A stretch of DNA of 64,000 nucleotides from Thermoleophilales bacterium (GTDB taxonomy: Bacteria > Actinomycetota > Thermoleophilia > Solirubrobacterales > 70-9). Below the pieces are notes generated by a model. That model saw nothing but the letters and a program-made list of their open reading frames with translations, had not been told where the DNA came from and searched no databases. The DNA lies in contig JACJWZ010000002.1 in NCBI GenBank assembly GCA_020636895.1, positions 186,001 to 250,000 of the forward strand. Reading direction: 5' to 3'. A program made the translations under genes and the position numbers. Each line of letters begins with the position of its first letter. The stretch's first letter is position 1. Below, piece after piece: positions 37,996 through 45,523 of the stretch.

Positions 37996-39651
37996 ATGCG
38001 GGGCTACAGGGGATGCAGGGTGTTGACCGTCGCGGTTCTTGCCGCGGGCGCGATGCTTGCTGCGACCGCGAGCAGCGCCTCCGCGATCACGGTCAGCAAC
38101 GTCCAGGCGGTCCCGGCGAACCTCTCCGCCGGCGCCAACAGCGACCTCTCGGTCGACTTCAACCTCTCCGGCGGCAAGCTCGACGACCTCGTGATCCATC
38201 TGCCTCCGGGCCTGGTCGGTAACCCGCTCGCGACTCCGACCTGCACCGAGGCCGAGCTCAATGCCGACTCATGCCCGGCCGCCAGCGACGTCGGCGACAT
38301 CTCCAACGACGTCCTGCTCAACGACCTGCTCCCGCTGACGGTCAGCGGCAACGTCTACAACGTCGTGCCGAGGGCCGGGGAGCCCGCTCGCTTCGGCTTC
38401 GTCCTGACGACGCCCGGCAACCTGATCCCCCCGGTCATCCTGCAGTCGCCCGCCGCCCTGCGCCCCGGCGACTTCGGGCTCGACACGATCCTCAATGACG
38501 TGCCCGACACCGCGAGCGGGCTGCCGATCACGATCACCGGCATCCATCTCGACCTCAAGGGCCAGGTCGGGAGCCCGCCGAAGGGCTTCCTGCGCAACCC
38601 GACGTCGTGCGGCACGCACGTGGTCTCGGTCGACGTCACCGCACACGACGCGTCCACCGGCTCCGGGCAGACGAGCTTCGACACCTTCGGATGCGCCGAC
38701 CTCCCGTTCGACCCCAAGTTCAAGGCGAGCATCGTCTCCGACAACCCGAAGCAGCCGGTGAAGGTCTCGACGACGATCAGCCAGACTGAGCAGGAGGCCG
38801 GGCTGAAGCGGGCCGTGGTGACGCTTCCCGCCGAGCTCGGTCCGAACTCGACCGCGTTCGGCAACACCTGCACGGAGGCCGACTTCCAGGCGAGCAACTG
38901 CCCCGCGGCCTCGATCGTCGGCTCCGCGAAGGCGGCGTCGCCGCTGCAGTCGCAGGCCCTCGAGGGGCCGGTGGTGCTGATCGCGACTCCGGCCGGCAGC
39001 CTCCCGAAGCTCGGGCTCGACCTGCGCGGCGCTCTGGCGCTGAAGCTGATCGGCGACATCGCCATCAACGACTCCAACCCGAACGCGCTGCGCAACGAGG
39101 TCACCTTCGACGGCCTGCCCGACATCCCGATCAGCGAGTTCACGCTGACCTTCGCGGGCGGCCCTGACGGCCTCAACCTCGCCACGCGCAACCCGTGCGC
39201 GAGCCCGCCATTCAAGTTCAACACCACCTTCCTCTCCCACGGCGGCGTGACGACCCAGGGCGCCACCGACGCCGATGCGACCTGCCGGGGCAGCAAGCCG
39301 AAGCTGAAGGCGAAGCTGAAGCGGCCGAAGCACGGCGACGCGAAGCTGAAGCTGAAGCTGAAGGCGGGTGGGCTCTCGCCGATCCGCAAGGCGAACCTGA
39401 AGTTGCCGAAGTCGCTGCACGTATCCAAGGGCGCGAAGCTGAAGCGCGGGCTGGACGTCGAGGGGGCCAAGGTCAAGCGCACCAAGTCGGGGCTGAGGCT
39501 GAAGACCCGCAAGGGCGGCGCCGAGCGGATCACGATCGTGATCGGCGACGGCGCGATCTCGCCTCGCGGCAAGAAGGCCAGGGGCAAGGTCAAGGCCGAC
39601 ATCAAGGCTCTCGACGGTCAGCGCACCAAGCTGAGCGTCAAGCTCAAGTAG
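37996..39651 (+). CDS. Secreted beta-sandwich protein with lysine-rich C-terminus, unknown function
   Basis: Not recognised. The 551 residues start with a signal peptide cleaved near TASSASA (~30). A long beta-rich part (~30-435) follows, in which the block TCTEAELNADSCPAASDVG recurs later as TCTEADFQASNCPAASIVG, so there are two internal repeats, each with a Cys pair. The last ~115 residues are Lys-rich with K-L-K units (for example DAKLKLKLKAGG) and probably form a basic wall-binding tail. GGGGAG precedes the ATG at 37996, which supports that start; an ATG 15 bp upstream is in frame too. Confidence 0.7.
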   Translation: MRGYRGCRVLTVAVLAAGAMLAATASSASAITVSNVQAVPANLSAGANSDLSVDFNLSGGKLDDLVIHLPPGLVGNPLATPTCTEAELNADSCPAASDVGDISNDVLLNDLLPLTVSGNVYNVVPRAGEPARFGFVLTTPGNLIPPVILQSPAALRPGDFGLDTILNDVPDTASGLPITITGIHLDLKGQVGSPPKGFLRNPTSCGTHVVSVDVTAHDASTGSGQTSFDTFGCADLPFDPKFKASIVSDNPKQPVKVSTTISQTEQEAGLKRAVVTLPAELGPNSTAFGNTCTEADFQASNCPAASIVGSAKAASPLQSQALEGPVVLIATPAGSLPKLGLDLRGALALKLIGDIAINDSNPNALRNEVTFDGLPDIPISEFTLTFAGGPDGLNLATRNPCASPPFKFNTTFLSHGGVTTQGATDADATCRGSKPKLKAKLKRPKHGDAKLKLKLKAGGLSPIRKANLKLPKSLHVSKGAKLKRGLDVEGAKVKRTKSGLRLKTRKGGAERITIVIGDGAISPRGKKARGKVKADIKALDGQRTKLSVKLK

Positions 39652-39669
39652 CCGGCGCGCCGTAGCCGG

Positions 39670-39675
39670 TACCTT
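39670..39675 (+). promoter_or_regulatory. Candidate -10 (TACCTT) of the glyS promoter
   Basis: TACCTT lies 8 nt before the GTG at 39684, so the transcript would have nearly no leader. No T-box-like structure fits in the 32-bp gap. Confidence 0.35.
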
Positions 39676-39683
39676 CCCGCGTC

Positions 39684-41063
39684 GTGAACGAGCAGGCCTC
39701 CGGCCCGACCCTGGACGAGATCGTCGCCCTCTGCAAGCGGCGCGGCTTCATCTTCCCCTCCTCCGAGATCTACGGCGGGGTCGGCTCGACCTACGACTAC
39801 GGCCACTACGGCGTCCTGCTCAAGAACAACGTCAAGAACGAGTGGTGGCGGGCGATGCTGACCGACCGCGACGACATCGTCGCGATCGACTCGGCGATCA
39901 TCCAGAACCCGCGGGTCTGGGAGGCGTCGGGCCACCTCGAGGGCTTCAGCGACCCGCTCGTGCAGTGCCTCGGCAAGTGCAAGAAGCGCTGGCGGCTCGA
40001 CCATCTGCAGGAGGCGATCGCGGCCGAGGGCGGCGATCCCGACGGCGAGATCCGCTGCCCCCAGTGCGGGGGCGAGCTCAGCGAGCCGCGCGAGTTCAAC
40101 CTCATGTTCAAGACGCACGTGGGGCCGGTGGCGGAGTCCGGCGCCGAGGTCTACCTGCGGCCCGAAACCGCGCAGGGAATCTTCATCAACTTCAAGAACG
40201 TCCTCTCCTTCTCCCGCAAGAAGCCGCCGTTCGGGATCGCGCAGATCGGCAAGTCGTTCCGCAACGAGATCACGCCAGGAAACTTCATCTTCCGGACCCG
40301 CGAGTTCGAGCAGATGGAGATGGAGTTCTTCTGCACGCCCGACGACGCGTCGAAGTGGCACGAGCACTGGCTCGGCGAGCGCATGCGTTGGTACACGGAA
40401 CTCGGGATCCGGCCCGACAACCTGATCCTCCGCCCTCACGAGGCCGACGAGCTCTCCCACTACTCGAGCGCGACCAGCGACATCGAGTACCTGTTCCCGA
40501 TGGGCTACTCCGAGCTCGAGGGGATCGCCAACCGCGGCAACTTCGACCTCACCCAGCACATGAAGCACAGCGGCGAGAAGCTCGAGTACTTCGACCAGGC
40601 GACCGGCGATCGCTACATCCCCCACGTGATCGAGCCGGCCGCCGGCGTCGACCGGGCGACGCTCGCATTCCTCGTCGACGCCTACGAGGTCGAGGAGGTC
40701 GACGGGCGCGAGCGGACCGTGCTCCGGCTCCACCCGAAGCTCGCCCCGGTGAAGGTCGCGGTGATGCCGCTGGTCAACAAGGACGGGATGCCCGAGCGCG
40801 CCCGCGAGGTCTTCGAGTCGCTGCGGCACCGGATCGGCGCCGAGTACGACTCCGGCGGCTCGATCGGCAAGCGCTACCGGCGCCAGGACGAGATCGGCAC
40901 CCCGTGGGGGATCACGATCGACGGCGACACCGCGGTCGACGACACCGTGACGCTGCGCGACCGCGACTCGCTCACCCAGGAGCGTGTCCCCATCGACGGC
41001 CTCGCCGAGCTGCTGCTCGAGAAGCTGGCGGCCGACTGGACGAGCCCGAAGCTCGACGCGTAG
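39684..41063 (+). CDS. glyS: Glycyl-tRNA synthetase, alpha2 dimeric type
   Basis: Class II synthetase charging tRNA-Gly. The 459-residue single-chain enzyme is the eukaryote/archaeal-like dimer type rather than the two-subunit type. It shows GFIFPSSEIYGG, YDYGHYGVLLKNNVKNEWW, YLRPETAQGIFINFKNVL, motif 2 GKSFRNEI, and motif 3 IEPAAGVDRATLAFL. A zinc insertion has CLGKC and CPQCGG. The start is GTG at 39684. It follows the secreted protein gene by 32 bp. Confidence 0.96.
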   Translation: MNEQASGPTLDEIVALCKRRGFIFPSSEIYGGVGSTYDYGHYGVLLKNNVKNEWWRAMLTDRDDIVAIDSAIIQNPRVWEASGHLEGFSDPLVQCLGKCKKRWRLDHLQEAIAAEGGDPDGEIRCPQCGGELSEPREFNLMFKTHVGPVAESGAEVYLRPETAQGIFINFKNVLSFSRKKPPFGIAQIGKSFRNEITPGNFIFRTREFEQMEMEFFCTPDDASKWHEHWLGERMRWYTELGIRPDNLILRPHEADELSHYSSATSDIEYLFPMGYSELEGIANRGNFDLTQHMKHSGEKLEYFDQATGDRYIPHVIEPAAGVDRATLAFLVDAYEVEEVDGRERTVLRLHPKLAPVKVAVMPLVNKDGMPERAREVFESLRHRIGAEYDSGGSIGKRYRRQDEIGTPWGITIDGDTAVDDTVTLRDRDSLTQERVPIDGLAELLLEKLAADWTSPKLDA

Positions 41064-41432
41064 TCGCGAGCGGGCCACTGGCCCGCTGAGCGGCTCGCCG
41101 CGAACTGCCCGCCTCCCCAGCTCGGAGGGGCGCGTTGCAAGGTGAGTTCGACCTTTGGGACGCGGAGCGGCCGAAACGTCCATCTCACGCCGGGGAGGTG
41201 TGGGGAGGCGCGCCGTGCAAGGTGAGTTCGACCTTTGGGACGCGGGGCGGCCGAAACGTCCATCTCACGCCGGGGAGATGTGGGGAAGCGCGCCGTGCAA
41301 GGTGAGATCGACCTTTGGGACGCGGGGCGGCCGAAACGTCCATCTCACGCCGGGGAGATGTGGGGTGGGGCTGTGGCGCTGGGGTGGGGACAGGGCGGGG
41401 GCGCTTTGGGGCGCCCCGGGGTTCTCTCAGGT
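41064..41432. other. 369-bp gene-free stretch containing the 80-bp tandem repeat
   Basis: After the glyS stop there is a 3-copy tandem repeat (41131-41365), followed by a G-rich stretch (41366-41430) up to the start of the AbiEi-like gene. Reading frames crossing the repeat are not coding: the 80-bp unit changes frame each time. Confidence 0.75.
41131..41365. repeat. Tandem repeat, three 80-bp units
   Basis: Units start near 41131, 41211 and 41291, with GCAAGGTGAG at 80-bp steps. They are nearly identical over the whole 80 bp apart from a handful of changes. Each has a dyad: GTGAG(A/T)TCGAC and GTCCATCTCAC pair around a ~25-nt loop holding GGGCGGCCGAAAC. A decayed fourth unit (GTGAGATTGAG...GGGCGGCCGAAAGG) lies inside the next gene's 5' end, at about 41438-41480. 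Confidence 0.85.
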
Positions 41433-42389
41433 GTGGACAGTGAGATTGAGATTGGGGAAGGAGGGCGGCCGAAAGGTCGGCCTCGGAATGTCGACCGGCG
41501 AATCGCCGGGATCGCTGGAGCGCAGCATGGGGTCATCTCCCTTCGTCAGCTGATCGAGCTCGGTCTGAGCCGGCGGGCGGTGAGCCACCGCGTCGAGGCC
41601 GGCCGTCTTCATCGCGTACACCGCGGCGTCTTCGCGGTAGGGCACCGGCTATTGACTCCAAGCGGTTGGCGCATGGCCGCTGTGCTCGCCTGCGGACCCG
41701 GCGCCGTGCTGAGCCATCGCGCGGCCGGTGCGGAATGGGCGATGCTCAGGTGGAGCGGACGGGACGAGGTTCTCGTCCCCTCACCTCGCCGAGCCCGTTC
41801 CGGCCTCATCGTCCGCTCCGCGAACCTGCCGCCGGACGAGGTCACCGTCGAGAACGACATCCCGATCACGACCCCGGTCCGCACCCTGCTGGACCTCGCC
41901 TCGGTTCTCGCCCCGGATCAGCTCCTGAAGGCGGTGAACGAGGTTCACGAGCAGCGTCGCCTGTGGGGAGCCATCTCGCTTGAGGCGATGATCGAACGCC
42001 ACAGAGGCGAGCGCGGGGTCCGCAGGCTGCGGAGCATGTTGGCTGAAGCGGGCTACGGGATTCCGCAGCGGGAACTGGAGGAAGCGTTCTCTCGCTTCGT
42101 CGCGGAGCGGTGCCTTCCCCGGCCGGAGCTGCAGGGAGTGGTCAGGGTCGACGGCCGCTACTTCAAAGGCGATGCCGTCTGGCGCAGCCAACGGCTGATC
42201 GTCGAGCTGCACTCAGCGGGTCATCACGGCACCGCGCCGAAGATCACCCGCGATGCGACTCGCGACCGGCTCCTGCTGATCGCGGGATGGACGGTCGTCC
42301 ACGTCACCTGGGCGCAGCTCCACGATCCGCGCGAGGTGCGAGCCCTCGAGCGAGACCTGAGAAAGCTGCTTCGAGCGCCGTCTGGATGA
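41433..42389 (+). CDS. AbiEi-like winged-helix protein fused to a DUF559/Vsr-type nuclease-like domain
   Basis: A 318-residue protein. The N-terminal ~30 residues precede a winged-helix of the type IV toxin-antitoxin AbiEi antitoxin type (GVISLRQLIELGLSRRAVSH, then GRLHRVHRGVFAVGH). The C-terminal part (~220-300) is DUF559-like, related to Vsr/PD-(D/E)xK nucleases: FKGDAVWRSQRLIVELHSAG with Asp and Glu, ending GWTVVHVTWAQLHDP. No AbiEii-type toxin partner lies nearby. The GTG at 41433 is chosen because frames further up read through repeats. Function is unknown; a solitary DNA-binding nuclease is possible. Confidence 0.7.
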   Translation: MDSEIEIGEGGRPKGRPRNVDRRIAGIAGAQHGVISLRQLIELGLSRRAVSHRVEAGRLHRVHRGVFAVGHRLLTPSGWRMAAVLACGPGAVLSHRAAGAEWAMLRWSGRDEVLVPSPRRARSGLIVRSANLPPDEVTVENDIPITTPVRTLLDLASVLAPDQLLKAVNEVHEQRRLWGAISLEAMIERHRGERGVRRLRSMLAEAGYGIPQRELEEAFSRFVAERCLPRPELQGVVRVDGRYFKGDAVWRSQRLIVELHSAGHHGTAPKITRDATRDRLLLIAGWTVVHVTWAQLHDPREVRALERDLRKLLRAPSG

Positions 42390-42418
42390 CGGCGGGTCCT
42401 TGGCACCGCCGCGGCCAC

Positions 42419-42450
42419 GCGGAGTCACCCCGGTGCGGAGTCACCCCGGT
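42419..42450. repeat. Exact 16-bp tandem duplication
   Basis: GCGGAGTCACCCCGGT occurs twice head to tail after the AbiEi-like gene. A fragment (GGTCACCCCG) recurs near 42480. Confidence 0.8.
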
Positions 42451-42458
42451 GGGATAAG

Positions 42459-42480
42459 CGAGGCCTGAGAATCGGCCTCG
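42459..42480. terminator. Hairpin between convergent genes
   Basis: CGAGGCC (42459-42465) pairs with GGCCTCG (42474-42480) around an 8-nt loop: a 7-bp GC-rich stem between two convergent stop codons. Confidence 0.5.
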
Positions 42481-42509
42481 GTCACCCCGCCTGGGGACAA
42501 GCGTGAGGA

Positions 42510-42965
42510 TCAGCCGATTGCCAGGCTGAGCCCGAAGAGGACGACGCCGGCTCCGAGGACCATCAGGAGCGGGCGGCCACCGCGGCCGCGGATCGCGAAC
42601 ATGAGCGACATCACGGCGGCGGCGGCGATCAGCGCCGAGCCCGCGAAGCCCATGATCGTGACGATGGTCTTGAGGCCGCTCGAGCCGTCGTAGCACTCGC
42701 CGTCGCTGTTGAGATCGGAGATGCTGTTGACGTCATCGCAGGGCGTCGTGCCGGCGATGTCGGCGAACGCGATGAAACCGACGAGCGCGACGAAGGCGAG
42801 GACGACGACGCCAATCGCCGCGAGGACGCGAAGGCCTCCGTTGCCCTTGTCCGGCGTTCCGCCCGGCTGGGCGGGATATGCCGGCGGCTGCTGGGGAGCT
42901 GGCGCTCCCCCGCCGGGCTGCGGCGAGGAGGGGGGCGGTGGCGGCGGTGGCGGCTGTGCGTTCAT
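42510..42965 (-). CDS. Proline-rich multi-pass membrane protein, unknown function
   Basis: Not recognised. The 151 residues begin with a Pro/Gln/Gly-rich stretch (1-40, with a run of nine prolines), then about four TM helices (~45-67, ~97-120 and two short ones near the end). The 70-94 loop outside the membrane has two Cys (TTPCDDVNS, DGECYDG) that could form a disulfide. The proline-rich tail resembles those of actinobacterial small membrane proteins of the DUF4190/DUF4870 kind, but I cannot confirm a family. Confidence 0.6.
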   Translation of the reverse strand: MNAQPPPPPPPPSSPQPGGGAPAPQQPPAYPAQPGGTPDKGNGGLRVLAAIGVVVLAFVALVGFIAFADIAGTTPCDDVNSISDLNSDGECYDGSSGLKTIVTIMGFAGSALIAAAAVMSLMFAIRGRGGRPLLMVLGAGVVLFGLSLAIG

Positions 42966-42999
42966 AAAGAGAACATATGCGACCGCACGGCGTCGCGCG

Positions 43000-44526
43000 T
43001 CAAGATCTCCCCGACCCCCTGCGCGGCCGGCGGAAGGTCGCCCTGAGCGCGGTCAGGATCACCCTGGTCCGCCATCGTGAGAACGGGTAGAGGTGCGGCG
43101 CGGGCGACGGTCCACGCCGTGCCCCGACGATCGTCTTGGCCCTGCAGAACTTGCGGATTCCCTCCCTGCCGTGGCGGGAGCCGAGGCCCGAGTCCTTCCA
43201 GCCGTTCATCGGCAGATCCATGAGCGCAAAGTGCGCCACCGGCTCGTTCAGCGAGACGGTCCCCGCCTCGATACCGGCGGCGAGGCGGCGCCAGCGATCA
43301 CGATCCGCCGTGAACACGGTCGCGGCGAGACCGTAGGTGCAGTCGTTGACCCGCCTCAGGACCTCCTCCTCCGTGCTGAAGCGAGTGACGGGAAGCAGAG
43401 GGCCGAACGTCTCCTCGCGCATGCAGCGCATCTCGTCGGCGACGTCGGCCAGGACGGTGGGACGGTGGAAGCGCTCCTCGCCCGGCGCTCCACCACCCGG
43501 TCCGCCGACTACGACCCTGGCGCCGGCGGCAAGGGCCTCCTCGACGTGCTCGGTCACGATCCGGTGCTGCCCCGGCGCGGCCATCGCGCCGATCTCGACC
43601 GAGCCGGGACCACCCGGCGGGCCCTGGCGGAGCAGCCGGACCCGATCCGCGAGCAACGCGAGGAAGCGGTCGTGCACCGGCTCCTCGACGAAGACACGCT
43701 CGACCGAGAGGCAGGTCTGGCCGGAGTTCAGCATCCCGTAGTAGACGCAGCGGTCGGCGGCCCGCCCCAGGTCCGCGTCGGCGAAGACGATCGCCGCATC
43801 CTTGCCGCCGAGCTCGAGGTTCACGGGGGTGAGCGTGCGCGCGGCGCGCTCCATCACCTTCGCTCCCGTCGCGCTCGAGCCGGTGAAGGCGACCATGTCG
43901 ACCGCGTCGATCAGCGCCGCGGCGACCTCGGCGTCGCCCGCGGCGACCGAGAACACGCCGGGAGGCATTCCCGCATCGGCGAACAGGCCTTCGATCCAGA
44001 TACTGCTCAACGGCGTCAGCTCGCTCGGCTTCACGACCACGGCGTTACCGGCCATGAGCGCCGGAAGCGCATCCGCGAGGGGAAGCGCCAGCGGGTAGTT
44101 CCAGGGGCTGATCACCCCGACGACGCCGCAGGGCGAGTACGCCACCGAAGCGCTGCGGCCGAGACCGAGAGGCGAGCGGATACGCCGTCCCCGCTCGCAT
44201 AGGAAGCCCTCCGCCCTCCGCGCCCAGAAACCGAGGGCGAGAAGGCCGAACGTGAGCTCGGCGCTCTGCGCGTCCTCCCAGGGCTTGCCGGTCTCCGCGA
44301 CGATGGTTGCGATCGCGCTCTCAGCCCGTTCGGCCAGCAGGCGGCGGGCCGAGAGGAGCACGCGGGTCCGCCCGGCGAAGCCCATCGCCTCCCAGTCACG
44401 CCCCGCTTCCCGCGCCGCGTCGACCGTGGCCGGCATAGCGGCCGGGTCGCTGCAATCGGCCTCTCCCACGACCGCGCCTGTCGCGGGGCTGGTGATCACG
44501 AGCCGCTCGCCCACACTGGACACCAT
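43000..44526 (-). CDS. NAD(P)-dependent aldehyde dehydrogenase
   Basis: A 508-residue aldehyde dehydrogenase-fold enzyme oxidising an aldehyde to an acid or acyl product. The family blocks are visible: GVVGVISPWNYPLALP, VVKPSELTPLSS, FTGSSATGAKV, LELGGKDAAIVFADADL (general base Glu), NSGQTCLSVERVFV (catalytic Cys), ETFGPLLPVTRF. It resembles the succinate-semialdehyde/aldehyde dehydrogenase group and is acylating or not; the substrate is unknown. The ATG at 44526 is used, with a GTG 12 bp before. Its promoter (-10 TATAGT, overlapping the shared 26-bp site) diverges from the alpha/beta hydrolase gene. Confidence 0.9.
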   Translation of the reverse strand: MVSSVGERLVITSPATGAVVGEADCSDPAAMPATVDAAREAGRDWEAMGFAGRTRVLLSARRLLAERAESAIATIVAETGKPWEDAQSAELTFGLLALGFWARRAEGFLCERGRRIRSPLGLGRSASVAYSPCGVVGVISPWNYPLALPLADALPALMAGNAVVVKPSELTPLSSIWIEGLFADAGMPPGVFSVAAGDAEVAAALIDAVDMVAFTGSSATGAKVMERAARTLTPVNLELGGKDAAIVFADADLGRAADRCVYYGMLNSGQTCLSVERVFVEEPVHDRFLALLADRVRLLRQGPPGGPGSVEIGAMAAPGQHRIVTEHVEEALAAGARVVVGGPGGGAPGEERFHRPTVLADVADEMRCMREETFGPLLPVTRFSTEEEVLRRVNDCTYGLAATVFTADRDRWRRLAAGIEAGTVSLNEPVAHFALMDLPMNGWKDSGLGSRHGREGIRKFCRAKTIVGARRGPSPAPHLYPFSRWRTRVILTALRATFRRPRRGSGRS

Positions 44527-44541
44527 CGCCTGGCTCACTAT

Positions 44542-44567
44542 AAACAGTCCAGCCGGTATGTAACATG
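44542..44567. promoter_or_regulatory. Shared 26-bp operator/promoter site, copy S1
   Basis: AAACAGTCCAGCCGG runs into TATGTAACATG. The site matches S2 (55236-55261) at 23 of 26 positions. It lies between divergent promoters: on the minus strand GTTACA-16-TATAGT for the aldehyde dehydrogenase, on the plus strand TAACAT (44561-44566) for the hydrolase. Probably bound by a TetR-type regulator; the binding protein is not shown. Confidence 0.65.
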
Positions 44568-45440
44568 GGAACTCAGGTGGCGTTGCGAGAGCGGCACGAG
44601 AACGTGGGCGGGTTCTCCACTCGCGTCGCGCGCACGGACGGCGTCGGCCCGGCGGTCGTCCTCGTCCACGGGTTCGGCGACAGCGCCGACACATGGAGAC
44701 CGCTGATGCGGCGCCTCGCCGCCGCAGGCACGCGCACGGTCGCGCTCGATCTTCCCGGCTTCGCCGAGGCGGAGCGGCTTCGATCGGGACTGATCCTGCC
44801 GCAGATGCGGGAGGCGATAGCCGACCTGATCGAGCTCGAGGCCGACGGGAGCGGCGGTGACGTGATCGTGGTCGGCAACTCGCTCGGCGGCGGCCTCGCC
44901 CTGCGCCTGCTCGACGATCCGGCGCTGCCGATCGAGCGCGTGATCGCGCTCGCGCCAGCCGGGGTCTGGACGCCTGGCTGGACCGCGCTCGTCCAGCACG
45001 ACCCACTCGTGCGGGCGCTGCTTCACCTCCCCCTCCCCGCACCTCCGCGCTCCGTCCGCTACCTCGTCGAGGGGATCGTCGGCAGGCTCGCCTTCACCGA
45101 CCCGAGATCCGAGCATGCAACGGCCTTCGCGCGCCATTACCGCTCCCGGCTCGACGTCAAGAGGCTGCACGAGACGCTCCAGCGGATCCTCCCGGAGCTG
45201 CGGCCGCCGCTGCGGCTCGCCGGGATCGAGCACCCGGTGACCATCGTCTGGGGTGATCGCGACCGGCTGATCACGCGGCGCGGCTTCGAGTCGATCGTCG
45301 CGCGGGCGCCGGACGGGGAGCTCGTCGTGCTCGAGGGATGCGGTCATCTGCCGCAGATCGAGCGCACCCGCGAGGTCGCCGAGATCGTGCTCGGCGTCAG
45401 GGAGCAGGCGTCGGCCCGCCCCCGCCCGACCCCCGTCTGA
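44565..45440 (+). CDS. Alpha/beta-hydrolase (esterase or C-C hydrolase type)
   Basis: A 291-residue alpha/beta hydrolase. It shows the oxyanion-hole LVHGFGDSADTW, nucleophile elbow GNSLGGGLA (Ser), acid WGDRDRLI (Asp) and base GCGHLPQIE (His). It may cleave an ester or a carbon-carbon bond; MhpC-like hydrolases look similar. The ATG at 44565 falls inside the likely -10 (TAACAT 44561-44566); the GTG at 44577 (fifth codon) would fit a short leader better and may be the real start. It diverges from the aldehyde dehydrogenase. Confidence 0.82.
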   Translation: MGTQVALRERHENVGGFSTRVARTDGVGPAVVLVHGFGDSADTWRPLMRRLAAAGTRTVALDLPGFAEAERLRSGLILPQMREAIADLIELEADGSGGDVIVVGNSLGGGLALRLLDDPALPIERVIALAPAGVWTPGWTALVQHDPLVRALLHLPLPAPPRSVRYLVEGIVGRLAFTDPRSEHATAFARHYRSRLDVKRLHETLQRILPELRPPLRLAGIEHPVTIVWGDRDRLITRRGFESIVARAPDGELVVLEGCGHLPQIERTREVAEIVLGVREQASARPRPTPV

Positions 45441-45523
45441 GGCGACGAAGGCGGCGGATATGCCCGAGGCGGCAGCCGGCGTCGGCGGCGCCATCGGCCG
45501 CGGCAGCCGGGACGACGGCCCGG

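Noticed and set aside
39652..39683. T-box riboswitch before glyS
   Set aside because: Only 32 bp separate the stop of the previous gene and the glyS start; there is no space for the structure.
41131..41365. CRISPR array
   Set aside because: The units are contiguous 80-bp repeats with no unique spacers, no leader and no cas genes nearby.
41235..41432. N-terminal extension of the AbiEi-like protein through the repeats
   Set aside because: The extra residues come from the 80-bp repeats read in shifting frames and are Gly/Arg-rich; homologues start near the winged helix.
42966..42999. Promoter shared by the membrane protein gene and the aldehyde dehydrogenase
   Set aside because: The aldehyde dehydrogenase ends here rather than starts; its promoter is at the other end, near 44540.
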